Source of the DNA: Aureimonas jatrophae
GTDB taxonomy: Bacteria > Pseudomonadota > Alphaproteobacteria > Rhizobiales > Rhizobiaceae
Assembly: GCF_900104035.1 (NCBI RefSeq)
Contig: NZ_FNIT01000001.1
Span: forward strand, 621,262-685,261
DNA length: 64,000 nt
Reading direction: 5' to 3'
A model generated the notes under the pieces. The model had not been told where the DNA came from. It saw nothing but the letters and a program-made list of their open reading frames with translations, and searched no databases. Below, piece after piece: positions 26,423-35,445 of the stretch (its first letter is position 1; the number at the start of each line of letters is the position of its first letter). Both the position numbers and the translations under genes were made by a program.

Positions 26423-27718
26423 ATGCCGAGTCCCCCATCCCCTTCCGGCCTTCTCGTCGCCGCCCCGCATTCGGGCTCCGGTAAGACGCTGGTGACGCTC
26501 GCGCTTCTCGCCCACCTTCGGCGCGAGGGCATCGCCGTCCAGCCCGCCAAGGCGGGACCGGACTATATCGACCCAGCCTTCCATGCGGCGGCGGCGGGCG
26601 TGCCCTCCGTCAATCTCGACCCCTACGCCATGCGCCCGGCGCTGATCCGCGCGCTGGTGCAGGGTCCCGCGCCGCTGGTCGCGGAAGGCATGATGGGCCT
26701 CTTCGACGGCGCGGCCGACGGCTCCGGCTCCTCCGCCGATCTCGCCGAACTCCTCGATCTCGCCGTCGTCCTGGTGGTGGACTGCGGACGCCAGTCGCAG
26801 TCGGTGGCGGCGCTCGTGCGCGGCTTTCGCGACCACCGGCCACGCCTGCGCTTTGCCGGGCTCGTGCTCAACCGCGTCGCTTCACCGCGTCACGAGCGGA
26901 TGCTGCGCACAGCCCTCGAACCGCTCGGCCTGCCGGTCCTCGCCGCGCTGCCACCGGCCCCGCACCTTGTCCTGCCGGAGCGCCATCTCGGCCTCGTCCA
27001 GGCCGGCGAGCATGCGGGTCTCAGCGCATTCCTCGGCGATGCCGCCGACTGGTTCGCGGCGGGTCTCGTTCCCGGCGCGCTGGACGCTTGGCTCGCCGCG
27101 CATGTTTCACGCGAAACGGCGCGGCCCGAGACGCTCGCGCCGCTCGGCACCCGCATCGCGGTGGCAAGCGACACGGCCTTCGCCTTCAGCTACCCCCACC
27201 TCCTCGACGGCTGGCGGGCGGCGGGCGCGACGCTGCATCCCTTCTCGCCGCTCGCCGACGAGGCGCCCGACCCGTCTGCCGATGCGGTGTTTCTGCCGGG
27301 CGGCTATCCCGAGCTCCATGCCGGGCGGCTGGCCGCGAACGCCGTGTTTCGAGACGGGATGCACCGTGCCGCTGCGGGTGGTGCACGGATCTACGGCGAG
27401 TGCGGCGGCTACATGGTGCTGGGCGAGGGGCTGGTGGATGCCGCCGGCGCGCGCCACGCGATGCTCGGGCTGCTGAGGCTCGAAACCTCGTTCGCGGAGC
27501 GGAGGCGGCATCTCGGCTATCGCCGGCTGGAGGCCCAGCCGGGCGGCCCTTGGGACGGGGCGCTCACGGCGCACGAGTTTCACTACACCAGTACGCTTTC
27601 GGAGCGCGGCGAGCCCTTGTTTCGTGCTCGCGATGCGCTGGGCGATGATCTCGGGTTCTCCGGCCTGCGGGCGGGCCGCGTCGCCGGCTCCTTCCTCCAC
27701 GTGATCGACCGCGCATGA
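26423..27718 (+). CDS. cobB: Hydrogenobyrinic / cobyrinic acid a,c-diamide synthase CobB
   Basis: CobB (CbiA in the anaerobic route) amidates the a and c acetates with glutamine and ATP. The 431-residue protein has a P-loop-like APHSGSGKTLVTLAL at 13-27, the family segment KAGPDYIDPAFH near 46, VAEGMMGLFDGA near 88, and a C-terminal glutamine amidotransferase domain with GYPELHAGRLAAN and nucleophile Cys in YGECGGYMVLGEG. The 3' end overlaps cobC by four bases. It starts the operon cobB-cobC-cbiB. Confidence 0.95.
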   Translation: MPSPPSPSGLLVAAPHSGSGKTLVTLALLAHLRREGIAVQPAKAGPDYIDPAFHAAAAGVPSVNLDPYAMRPALIRALVQGPAPLVAEGMMGLFDGAADGSGSSADLAELLDLAVVLVVDCGRQSQSVAALVRGFRDHRPRLRFAGLVLNRVASPRHERMLRTALEPLGLPVLAALPPAPHLVLPERHLGLVQAGEHAGLSAFLGDAADWFAAGLVPGALDAWLAAHVSRETARPETLAPLGTRIAVASDTAFAFSYPHLLDGWRAAGATLHPFSPLADEAPDPSADAVFLPGGYPELHAGRLAANAVFRDGMHRAAAGGARIYGECGGYMVLGEGLVDAAGARHAMLGLLRLETSFAERRRHLGYRRLEAQPGGPWDGALTAHEFHYTSTLSERGEPLFRARDALGDDLGFSGLRAGRVAGSFLHVIDRA

Positions 27719-28731
27719 AGGAGGCGCTCGTCCACGGCGGCGCGCTCCAGGCCGCGATCCGCACCTATGGCGGCGCGCGCACCGACTGGCTCGACCTGTC
27801 CACCGGCATCAACCCATGTCCGCCCGCGCTGCCGCCGGTTCCGCCGGAAAGCTGGACACGCCTGCCGGAAGCCGAGGACGAGGCGCGTCTCTGCGACGCC
27901 TTCCGGCGCTTTGCGGGCACGGGACCCGAGGCGTGCATCGTCGCGGCGTCGGGCTCAGGCGCCCTGATCGCGGCGCTCCCCCACCTCGTGCCGCAGGGGA
28001 CCGCCGTTGCCCTGCGCTTCACCTATGGCGGGCACGCCAAGGCGCTGGAGTCCGCCGGCCATGCGGTCGTGCGGGTCGAGGACCCACAGGACCTGCCGGC
28101 CGACGCGTCGCTCGCCTTTGTCGCGAACCCCAACAATCCCGACGGGCGGCGCTTCGCGGCCGCAGCGCTCCTCGATATCGCCGACCGGCTCGCGGGGCGC
28201 GGCGGCCTCCTCGTCGTGGACGAGGCGTTCATGGACGCCGACCCGCGCGAGAGCCTGGCATCCCACGCTGGGCGTCCCGGCCTCGTGGTGCTGCGCTCCT
28301 TCGGCAAGACCTTCGGCCTGGCGGGCCTTCGCCTCGGCTTCGCGCTCGTGCCGCCCGAGCTGGAGCAGCCGCTGCGCGACCGGCTCGGCGAGTGGCCGGT
28401 CTCGGGACCCGCCATCGCGGTCGGCCGCGCGCTGCTGGAGGACGGGCCGGGCCTGGAACAGCTGCGCCGGTCGATCGCGCAGGCGAGCGCCTGGACGCGT
28501 CGTGCGATCCGGAACGCCGGGCTGGAGCCGACCGGCGACGCCGCGCTCTTTACCCTCGTGCGCCACGGCCGCGCGCCCGCGCTGTTCGAGGCGCTGGCAC
28601 GGCGGCACGTGCTCGTGCGTCCCTTCGCGATGGAGCCCGATGCCCTGCGCTTCGGCCTGTGCGCGAGCGGGTCCGAGGCCGAGAGCCTCGGCGCCTCGCT
28701 GCGCGACGCCGTGCGGGAGATCGCCGCGTGA
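27715..28731 (+). CDS. cobC: Threonine-phosphate decarboxylase (CobC of P. denitrificans, CobD of Salmonella)
   Basis: This PLP enzyme makes (R)-1-amino-2-propanol phosphate, the linker of the B12 nucleotide loop. The 338-residue fold type I aminotransferase-like protein starts VHGGALQAAIRTYGG and has DLSTGINPCP near 27-36, VANPNNPDGR near 136, VVDEAFMD near 167 and the PLP lysine Lys198 in RSFGKTFGLAGLRLGF. The start overlaps cobB (ATGA) and the stop overlaps the GTG of cbiB (GTGA). Confidence 0.94.
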   Translation: MKEALVHGGALQAAIRTYGGARTDWLDLSTGINPCPPALPPVPPESWTRLPEAEDEARLCDAFRRFAGTGPEACIVAASGSGALIAALPHLVPQGTAVALRFTYGGHAKALESAGHAVVRVEDPQDLPADASLAFVANPNNPDGRRFAAAALLDIADRLAGRGGLLVVDEAFMDADPRESLASHAGRPGLVVLRSFGKTFGLAGLRLGFALVPPELEQPLRDRLGEWPVSGPAIAVGRALLEDGPGLEQLRRSIAQASAWTRRAIRNAGLEPTGDAALFTLVRHGRAPALFEALARRHVLVRPFAMEPDALRFGLCASGSEAESLGASLRDAVREIAA

Positions 28732-29687
28732 TCGCGCTGTCGCTTGCCCTCCTGATCGACCGGTTGTTCGGCGACCCGGACTGGCTCTGGCGCCGTGTCC
28801 CCCATCCCGTTGTCGGGCTCGGCTGGCTGATCGGCCGCGCCGAATGGCATCTCAACCGCCCGGACTGGTCGGAGCGGCGGCGCAGGCTGGCCGGCACGTT
28901 GGCGATCCTTGCGCTTCTCCTGCTGGCGGTGATGGTGGGCGCCGGGATCCAAGCCCTGTTTCGCGCGATCGCCCCGTTCGGCCTCGTGCTGGAGGCCGTG
29001 GTCGCCTCGATCTTCATCGCCCAGAAGAGCCTCGCCGATCATGTGGAGCGCGTGGAGCGCGCGCTGGACCGCGAGGGGCTGGAAGGCGGACGCACAGCCG
29101 TGTCGATGATCGTCGGGCGCGATCCCGACGGACTCGACGAGAGCGGCGTCTGCCGCGCGGCGATCGAGAGCCTGGCCGAGAACGCGTCCGACGGCGTCGT
29201 GGCGCCTTGGTTTTTCTATGCGCTGTTCGGCCTGCCGGGGCTTCTCGCCTACAAGATGCTGAACACAGCCGACTCTATGATCGGCCATATGGACGACCGC
29301 CGCCGCGCCTTCGGCTGGGCGAGCGCGCGGCTCGACGATCTCGCCAACCTCGCGCCGGCACGCCTTTCAGCCGCGCTCTTCGCGCTGAGCGCCGGACGCT
29401 ACGGCTTCGCCGCCATGGGGCGGGCCTGGGCCGTGGCGCGGCGCGACGCGCCCCACCACCGCTCGCCCAATGCCGGCTGGCCGGAAGGGGCGATGGCGGG
29501 CGCCCTGCGCCTCGCGCTCGGCGGTCCGCGCCGCTACGGCGAACTGGAGGTGGACGCGCCGTTCCTCGGCGGGGAAGGGCGGCACCAGGCGGGTCTGTCC
29601 GACATCGCGCGGGGCTTGCGCGTCTTCCGCCGCTTCTGCGACCTTCTCCTTGTCGCGACGCTCGGGCTGGCGATCGTGTTCGCCTAG
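28728..29687 (+). CDS. cbiB: Adenosylcobinamide-phosphate synthase CbiB (CobD of P. denitrificans)
   Basis: CbiB joins aminopropanol phosphate to adenosylcobyric acid at the inner membrane. The 319-residue protein starts at a GTG overlapping the cobC stop. It has DRLFGDPDWLWRRVPHPVV near the N-terminus, several hydrophobic helices, MIVGRDPDGLDESGVCRAAI near residue 125, ESLAENASDGVVAPWFF near 147, and KMLNTADSMIGH near 180, all diagnostic. Its TAG stop shares bases with the TAG stop of convergent cobS in a CTAG at 29684-29687. Confidence 0.94.
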   Translation: MIALSLALLIDRLFGDPDWLWRRVPHPVVGLGWLIGRAEWHLNRPDWSERRRRLAGTLAILALLLLAVMVGAGIQALFRAIAPFGLVLEAVVASIFIAQKSLADHVERVERALDREGLEGGRTAVSMIVGRDPDGLDESGVCRAAIESLAENASDGVVAPWFFYALFGLPGLLAYKMLNTADSMIGHMDDRRRAFGWASARLDDLANLAPARLSAALFALSAGRYGFAAMGRAWAVARRDAPHHRSPNAGWPEGAMAGALRLALGGPRRYGELEVDAPFLGGEGRHQAGLSDIARGLRVFRRFCDLLLVATLGLAIVFA

Positions 29688-30454
29688 AGGACGAACGCGA
29701 AGCCGAGAAGCAGCGCGATCTCGCAGAGCTGCTGCGCGGCGCCGAGCGTGTCGCCGGTCTGGCCGCCGAGCCGACGGCGCAGGACGCGCGCGAGCCACAG
29801 GACCGGCAGGCCCGAAACAAGCGCGGGCAGGACGAGACCGGGCCAGCCCGCCACGGCAAGGCCGAGCGCCGCCGCGATCGCGAGGCCGAGAACGAGGCCG
29901 GCGAGCCCGGCCGACACCGACGGACGGCCGACACGGTCCGCCAGTCCGCCCGGATCGGCGGTCGCAAGCCGGCTCCAGAGCCACGCCATCCAGCCCCGGC
30001 TCGCGGCGGCCGCCGCTAGGAGCGCAAGCGCCGCCGCGCCCGGCCGGACGGCGCAGAGCTCGGCGAGAAGCGCCGTGCGCAGCATCAGCGAGCCCGTCAG
30101 CGCCAGCGCGCCGTAGGTGCCGATCCGACTGTCCTTCATGATGCGCAACGCGTCGGCGGCCGGCCGATGGCCGAAGAGCCCGTCCGCCGTGTCGCCGAGG
30201 CCGTCCTCGTGCAGAGCGCCCGTCAGGGCCACCAGCGAGAACACCGCGAGCGTCGCCGCCACGAGCGGTGACAGGCCCAGCGCGACCCCCAGCGGGAGGA
30301 GGAGCGCGGGTGGCAGGGCGATCACCGCTCCCGCAAGCGCAAACAACGGCGCGTCGCGTCCGAGCGGATGGGGCCCGCCGCGAAAGGCGACGGCCACGGG
30401 CGGCAGGCGCGACAGGAAGGCGAGCGTGCGAAGGAGGGCGAGGTCGGGGCGCAT
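29684..30454 (-). CDS. cobS: Adenosylcobinamide-GDP ribazoletransferase (CobS/CobV)
   Basis: This membrane enzyme joins GDP-cobinamide to alpha-ribazole(-phosphate), completing the nucleotide loop. The 256-residue protein begins LLRTLAFLSRLPP and holds the family motif HEDGLGDTADGLFG near residue 81, DSRIGTYGALAL near 108, and about six transmembrane helices. The ATG at 30454 gives the standard length. It lies alone on the minus strand between cbiB and cobT; its stop codon overlaps that of cbiB. Name used here follows Salmonella; it is CobV in P. denitrificans and is not the chelatase CobS. Confidence 0.94.
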   Translation of the reverse strand: MRPDLALLRTLAFLSRLPPVAVAFRGGPHPLGRDAPLFALAGAVIALPPALLLPLGVALGLSPLVAATLAVFSLVALTGALHEDGLGDTADGLFGHRPAADALRIMKDSRIGTYGALALTGSLMLRTALLAELCAVRPGAAALALLAAAAASRGWMAWLWSRLATADPGGLADRVGRPSVSAGLAGLVLGLAIAAALGLAVAGWPGLVLPALVSGLPVLWLARVLRRRLGGQTGDTLGAAQQLCEIALLLGFAFVL

Positions 30455-30568
30455 CGCGCCATAGGCCGGTATCGCCCTGATTCGCGCAAAGGTTTCCGGC
30501 GCGCGCACCGCTTGCCACGAGGCGCGGGAGGGGCCAAGACCGCCGCAACGCGTTTGCCAGGAAGACCC

Positions 30569-31588
30569 ATGTCCAGCATCACCGGCCTGCCCTTCGACGA
30601 CATCCGCGCTCTCCTGCGCACGATGCCGGGTCCCGATACGCAGGCGCGCCACGACGCGCGCCACCGGCAGGAGGAGCTGACCAAGCCTTCGGGCTCGCTC
30701 GGGCGCCTCGAGGAGATCGCCGAGTGGATGGCGGCCTGGCAGGGTCGCGCGCCGACCGTCGACCGGCCCGTGGTCTGCGTGTTCGCGGGCAACCACGGCG
30801 TGGCGGCGCGCGGCGTCTCGGCCTTTCCCGTGTCGGTGACGCAGGCCATGGTCGAGAACTTCGCGGCCGGGGGCGCGGCGATCAACCAGATCTGCGCGAC
30901 CTACGACCTCGGCCTCAAGGTCTTCGACCTCGCCCTCGACGTGCCCACCGGCGACATCTCGCGCGAGGCCGCCTTCAGCGAGCGCGACTGCGCGGCCACC
31001 ATGGCCTTCGGCATGGAGTGCCTGGCCGGCGAGCCGGATCTCCTGTGCATCGGCGAGATGGGCATCGGCAACACGGCGGTGGCGGCGGCGATCTTCGCCG
31101 CGCTGTTCGGCGGATCGGCCGCGGACTGGGTGGGCGCGGGGACCGGACACGACGCCGCCGGGCTCCAGCGCAAGGCCGCCATCGTGCAGGAGGCGCTCGA
31201 CCTCCACGCCGGGCACCTGTCGGACCCCTTGGAGGTTCTGCGGCGCCTGGGGGGACGCGAGATCGCGGCGGCGGTGGGCGCGATCCTGGCCGCGCGCATG
31301 CAGCGCGTGCCGGTGATCATCGACGGCTTCACGGTGACGGCCGCGGCCGCCGTCCTCCACGCGCTCGACCCCTCAGCGCTCGACCATTGCCTGTTCGGCC
31401 ACGTCTCGGCCGAGCGCGGCCACCAGGCGGCGCTCCAGCGCATGAACAAGGTGCCGCTTTTGGCGCTCGGCATGCGGCTCGGCGAGGGCACGGGCGCGGC
31501 GCTGGCCGCCGGCCTCGTCAAGGCCGCGGTCGCCTGTCATGCGGGCATGGCGACCTTCGCGCAGGCGAACGTCGCCAACCGGGACTAG
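30569..31588 (+). CDS. cobT: Nicotinate-nucleotide-dimethylbenzimidazole phosphoribosyltransferase (CobT/CobU)
   Basis: The enzyme activates dimethylbenzimidazole to alpha-ribazole phosphate. The 339-residue protein has LTKPSGSLGRLEEIA near residue 37, VFAGNHGVAARGVSAFP near 71, the central GEMGIGNTAVAAAI near 168, GTGHDAAGLQRKA near 194, and the catalytic-Glu segment LGMRLGEGTGAAL near the C-terminus. The ATG at 30569 follows AGGAAGA. It is divergent from cobS with 114 bases between starts. It is the Salmonella-type CobT (CobU of P. denitrificans). Confidence 0.95.
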   Translation: MSSITGLPFDDIRALLRTMPGPDTQARHDARHRQEELTKPSGSLGRLEEIAEWMAAWQGRAPTVDRPVVCVFAGNHGVAARGVSAFPVSVTQAMVENFAAGGAAINQICATYDLGLKVFDLALDVPTGDISREAAFSERDCAATMAFGMECLAGEPDLLCIGEMGIGNTAVAAAIFAALFGGSAADWVGAGTGHDAAGLQRKAAIVQEALDLHAGHLSDPLEVLRRLGGREIAAAVGAILAARMQRVPVIIDGFTVTAAAAVLHALDPSALDHCLFGHVSAERGHQAALQRMNKVPLLALGMRLGEGTGAALAAGLVKAAVACHAGMATFAQANVANRD

Positions 31589-31595
31589 CGAGCGG

Positions 31596-31808
31596 TCAGT
31601 CCTTGCGCGCCGGCTCGGCCGGCGCCGTCTGGTAGGTGATCAGGAAGGTCCAGGCCGCATAGGCGGCGACGATCCCGATCATGATCGCCCAGGTCGAGTC
31701 GCCCACGACAAGGAGCTCGACCAGCGCCCAGCCGGCGCAGAAGGCGACCAGAAGCACGCGCCGCCAGAGCGGTCGGAAGAAGGGGTGATTGTTGTCGCCG
31801 AGCGCCAT
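31596..31808 (-). CDS. Small membrane protein, DUF3329-like
   Basis: The 70-residue protein has a short N-terminus with NNHPFFRPLWRR, a hydrophobic helix (VLLVAFCAGWALVELLVV), a second helix (WAIMIGIVAAYAAWTFLI) and a short polar tail. The FFRPLWRR start followed by two helices resembles DUF3329 proteins of Hyphomicrobiales; the function is unknown. It converges on cobT with 7 bases between stops and lies downstream of the MFS transporter and its small subunit on the same strand, possibly in one transcript. Confidence 0.7.
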   Translation of the reverse strand: MALGDNNHPFFRPLWRRVLLVAFCAGWALVELLVVGDSTWAIMIGIVAAYAAWTFLITYQTAPAEPARKD

Positions 31809-31914
31809 GCGCCGCGTATCTCCGCGTCTGTGGTCCGCCTTACCCTTACGCCGCTCCCGGCCACCGAGGCCAGCCCGGCCGCGCTCACACGGGCGAGAGC
31901 GAAGGGCTGGCGGG

Positions 31915-32040
31915 TCAGGCGAAGAGTTGCAGCGCGCTGCGCAGCGTCATGACGAAGCCCCACACGAGGGGGATGCCGACGAAGCCCCAGGCCAGCGCGA
32001 TGCGCCAGGCGGGGGTGGTGACGGTCTGCGTGGGCGACAT
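31915..32040 (-). CDS. MFS transporter small subunit (41 residues)
   Basis: This short frame encodes MSPTQTVTTPAW, then one transmembrane helix (RIALAWGFVGIPLVWGFVMT) and a short tail ending LFA. Such single-helix peptides are annotated beside OFA-type (oxalate/formate antiporter family) transporters as an MFS small subunit. The ATG at 32040 follows GGAAAG, 12 bases after the stop of the transporter gene, so both are made from one message. Its role (stability or assembly) is unproven. Confidence 0.75.
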   Translation of the reverse strand: MSPTQTVTTPAWRIALAWGFVGIPLVWGFVMTLRSALQLFA

Positions 32041-32052
32041 GGCGTCTTTCCT

Positions 32053-33435
32053 TCAGGCCCGGGCCGGCTCGGCCGGCAGGTGGTGGCGCTTGTCCACCGG
32101 CGTCATCAGGAGGTTGAGGACGAGGCCCACCGCCAGCAGGCCGGCCATGATGTACATGGTGACCGTGTAGGCGTCGGCCTTCGCCACGCCCCCGTCGAGC
32201 TGGTACTGGCGGATGTAGTTGACGAGCACGGGGCCCGCCACGCCCGCGACCGACCAGGCGGTGAGCAGCCGACCGTGAATCGCGCCGACGTAGCGAACGC
32301 CGAAGACGTCCCGAAGGTAGGCCGGGATCGTGGCGAAGCCGCCGCCGTACATCGACATGATCACGGCGTAGAACAGGACGAACAGCACCACCGAGCCCAT
32401 GCGCCCCGACGAGGGAACCAGCGCGTAGAGCACGAGGCCGAGCGCGAAGAAGATCATGTAGGTGGCGCGCCGGCCGATATAGTCCGAGGTCGAGGCCCAG
32501 ACGAAGCGGCCCGCCATGTTGAACAGCGACAGGAGGCCGACGAAGCCGGCGGCCGCCGCCGCCGTGATGACGCCCGGAAACATCTCCTGGATCATGGCGG
32601 AGGCCTGGCCGAGAACGCCGATGCCGGCGGTCACGTTCAGGCAGAGCATGCCCCAAAGGAGCCAGAACTGCCGCGTCTTCATGGCTTCGTCGACATGGAC
32701 GTCGGCGGTCGTGACGAGGCCCGACGACGTGCGCGCGGGCGCGTAGCCGGCCGGCACCCATCCGGCGCGCGGCACGCGCACGATCGCCGCGCCCACCATC
32801 ATGAACAGGAAGTAGCCGATGCCGAGCACCACGAAGGTCTCCGCGACGCCGACGGAGCCGGGCGAGGCGAAGCGGCCCATCAGCCAGACCGAGAGCGGCG
32901 AGGCGACGAAGGCGCCGCCGCCGAAGCCCATGATCGCCATGCCGGTGGCCATGCCCGGCCGGTCGGGGAACCAGGTCATCAGCGTCTTGACCGGCGAGAT
33001 GTAACCAAGGCCGAGGCCGGTGCCGCCCAGGACGCCGTAGCCGAGGTAAACCAGCCAGAGCTGGTGGAGATGGACGCCGAGCGCGGCCACCAGGAAGCCG
33101 CCGCCGAAGAAGGCGGCCGAGGTCGCCATGGTGCGGCGAGGGCCGACGCGCTCCACCCAGGCGCCGCCGAAGGCGGCCGCCAGGCCCAGGAAGACGATCG
33201 CGATCGAGAAGATCCAGCCGATCTCGGTGAGCGCCCAGTCGCCGGCGGTGGGCTCGGTGACACCCAGAAGCCGCGTCATCGGCAGGTTGAAGACCGAAAA
33301 GGCATAGGCCTGGCCGATGCACAGGTGGACGCAGAGCGCGGCGGGCGGCACCATCCAGCGGCTGAAGCCGGGTTCGGCAACGGTGCGCTCTCGCGACAGC
33401 CAGGAGCCGCGTGGCTCCGCCGTGTTGGTCACCAT
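32053..33435 (-). CDS. OFA-family MFS transporter (oxalate/formate antiporter-like)
   Basis: The 460-residue protein has 12 hydrophobic segments and OFA landmarks: LCIGQAYAFSVFNLPMT near residue 40, GWIFSIAIVFLGLAAAFGG near 75, YGVLGGTGLGLGYISPVKTL near 140, WFPDRPGMATGMAIMGFGGG near 160, and SLFNMAGRFVWASTSDYIGRR in the second half. The ATG at 33435 is preceded by GGGAGG; a frame extension upstream lacks one. Related proteins move oxalate, formate, pyruvate or lactate; the substrate cannot be read from sequence. A 41-residue partner peptide follows. Confidence 0.87.
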   Translation of the reverse strand: MVTNTAEPRGSWLSRERTVAEPGFSRWMVPPAALCVHLCIGQAYAFSVFNLPMTRLLGVTEPTAGDWALTEIGWIFSIAIVFLGLAAAFGGAWVERVGPRRTMATSAAFFGGGFLVAALGVHLHQLWLVYLGYGVLGGTGLGLGYISPVKTLMTWFPDRPGMATGMAIMGFGGGAFVASPLSVWLMGRFASPGSVGVAETFVVLGIGYFLFMMVGAAIVRVPRAGWVPAGYAPARTSSGLVTTADVHVDEAMKTRQFWLLWGMLCLNVTAGIGVLGQASAMIQEMFPGVITAAAAAGFVGLLSLFNMAGRFVWASTSDYIGRRATYMIFFALGLVLYALVPSSGRMGSVVLFVLFYAVIMSMYGGGFATIPAYLRDVFGVRYVGAIHGRLLTAWSVAGVAGPVLVNYIRQYQLDGGVAKADAYTVTMYIMAGLLAVGLVLNLLMTPVDKRHHLPAEPARA

Positions 33436-33537
33436 GATTCGCCTCCCGTTTCGAGGCGTTATGGTTTCAGAACGGGTCCGGGGCGGCAACCCGTCGGCCT
33501 GCCACTCCCCATCCCGAACGGCGTGGAAGAACGGCGC

Positions 33538-35352
33538 TCAGGCCGGATGGGGCGCGAGCTGCGGTTTGTCGGATGCGCTGGCCGGCAGGGCGGAGCGGGG
33601 CGCCTCGCGCGCGGCGACCTCGTCCGCGAGGCGCCGCCGCCACCTCTCCGAGGCGCGGATCACGGGCTCGGGGTCGATCTCGAACGGGGTGGCCAGAAGC
33701 CCCGAGCGACGGATGCGGTCGCCGAAGGCCGGATTGCCGGTGAGCGAGATGAAGACCGGGGCGACCAGAAGCGGCACCGCGATCGGGCACACCCAAAGAA
33801 AGAGCTCGAAGGCGTAGAAGAAGGTGGTGAACAAGAGCGCCGCCCCCGCGATCACCATCCACCAGGACGCCTCGAACGCGACGCCGAGCGGCAACCCCTC
33901 GTCGTCGCGGTCGGTGGAAGGCCAGCCGCTGTCGGTCTGGGCGAGGATCTCCACCACGGCCTTGGTCTGGAACATCATCATGATGGGCGCCAGCGCCGAG
34001 GTGAGCGCAAGCTCCAGCGCGCCGCCGAGCACGATGTTGGCCGCTCCGCCGAAGGCCGGTGCCCGGCGCGAAAAGGCGGTGCGCAGCGCGATCAGCGTCT
34101 TGGGCAGGAGGAGAAGCAGGAAGATGCCGAGCAGCAGCAGCAAGGCCTTGCCGGTCTCGGGGCGCGGAAACACGGGAAACAGCGAGTCCGCGGGAAAATA
34201 GTCGGGCGCGGGCGCCAGGATCGGATCGAGCAGCGAGACGATCAGGAACAGGAGCCAGATCGGCGAGGCGGCATAGGCCATGATGCCGGTCACCATGGAG
34301 ATGCGGCTCCACAGGTTGATGCGCGGCGCGGGGATCAGCCGGCCGTGCTGCAGGTTGCCCTGGCACCAGCGGCGGTCGCGCTTGGCGTATTCGATAAGGT
34401 TGGTGGGCGCCTCCTCGAACGAGCCGTGGAGATCCGGATCGACACGCACCTTCCAGCCGGAGCGGGCCAGAAGCGCCGCTTCCACGAAGTCGTGGGAGAG
34501 GATGTGCCCGCCGAAGGGCGGCTTGCCGGACAGGTTCGGCAGGCCGCAGTGGGCGGCGAAGGCGCGGGTCCGCACGATCGCGTTGTGGCCCCAGAAGGGT
34601 CCCTCGCGGCCCTGCAACTGCGCGATGCCACGCGAGAAGACCGGCGAATAGAGCGCGGCCGAGAACTGGAGCGCGCGGCCGAACAGGGTGCGCCGGCCGA
34701 TGATGAGGGGCTGGGTCTGGAGAAGCGCGAGCTCGGGGTCGGCGTCCATGCGCGCCACCATCTCGACCATGGTCTCGGGCCGCATCAAGCTGTCGGCGTC
34801 GAGGATCAGCATGTAGTCGTAGGCGCCGCCGCTGTTGGTGACGAAGTCGGCGATGTTGCCGGCCTTGCGGCCGATGTTCTTGGTGCGGTTGCGATAGAAG
34901 AGGTGGCCGCCCGCTTCCAGCGCCGAGGCAACCAGGAAGGTCGCGCGCCGCTCGGCCACGACGCATTCGGGCCGGGTCGAGTCCGACAGGACGTGGACGT
35001 CGAACCGGTCGAGCTTGCGGATGCCCCGCAGCCCCTCGATCATGGCGGCGACGCGCGCGAGCACCGCTTCCGCGTCCTCGTTGTAGACCGGCATCAGGAT
35101 CGCGGTGCGGCCGGGCAGGCGGCCCGGCACGACCGGCGCGCGCCAGCGCTGGCCGCGCCGCGACGCGATGCCCACCACCGCCGTGTTGAAGCCCCAGGCG
35201 AGCCAGAGGCAGCAGATCGACAGGAGCAGGACCTGCACGACGTGGAGCCAGGTCGTTCCGTTGGCGGTGACGACGATGGCGAAGAGAACGCCCGCCGCCA
35301 AAGCGAGCAGGAGGGCGGTCAGCGCAAAGAGCAATCTGCCGAGAGCGATCAT
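33538..35352 (-). CDS. opgH: Glucans biosynthesis glucosyltransferase OpgH (MdoH)
   Basis: OpgH makes the beta-glucan backbone of osmoregulated periplasmic glucans from UDP-glucose at the inner membrane. The 604-residue protein has two N-terminal helices, then a GT2 catalytic domain with VPGRLPGRTAILMPVYNED, HVLSDSTR, MLILDADSLM, and the RDRRWCQGNLQH segment that corresponds to the QXXRW motif, then about five C-terminal helices. It is shorter than the 847-residue Escherichia coli enzyme, as is common in alphaproteobacteria. It is the third gene of the operon opgG - small gene - opgH, about 94 bases after the small gene. Confidence 0.93.
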   Translation of the reverse strand: MIALGRLLFALTALLLALAAGVLFAIVVTANGTTWLHVVQVLLLSICCLWLAWGFNTAVVGIASRRGQRWRAPVVPGRLPGRTAILMPVYNEDAEAVLARVAAMIEGLRGIRKLDRFDVHVLSDSTRPECVVAERRATFLVASALEAGGHLFYRNRTKNIGRKAGNIADFVTNSGGAYDYMLILDADSLMRPETMVEMVARMDADPELALLQTQPLIIGRRTLFGRALQFSAALYSPVFSRGIAQLQGREGPFWGHNAIVRTRAFAAHCGLPNLSGKPPFGGHILSHDFVEAALLARSGWKVRVDPDLHGSFEEAPTNLIEYAKRDRRWCQGNLQHGRLIPAPRINLWSRISMVTGIMAYAASPIWLLFLIVSLLDPILAPAPDYFPADSLFPVFPRPETGKALLLLLGIFLLLLLPKTLIALRTAFSRRAPAFGGAANIVLGGALELALTSALAPIMMMFQTKAVVEILAQTDSGWPSTDRDDEGLPLGVAFEASWWMVIAGAALLFTTFFYAFELFLWVCPIAVPLLVAPVFISLTGNPAFGDRIRRSGLLATPFEIDPEPVIRASERWRRRLADEVAAREAPRSALPASASDKPQLAPHPA

Positions 35353-35445
35353 GGGCCTGTCCGCATGCCTTCAGGTCGGCGCCCTCTCGCCGGGGAGGAT
35401 CGGCGGGGGCGGAGCGCGTTCCGATCGGCTATTTGCCGACGGAAA

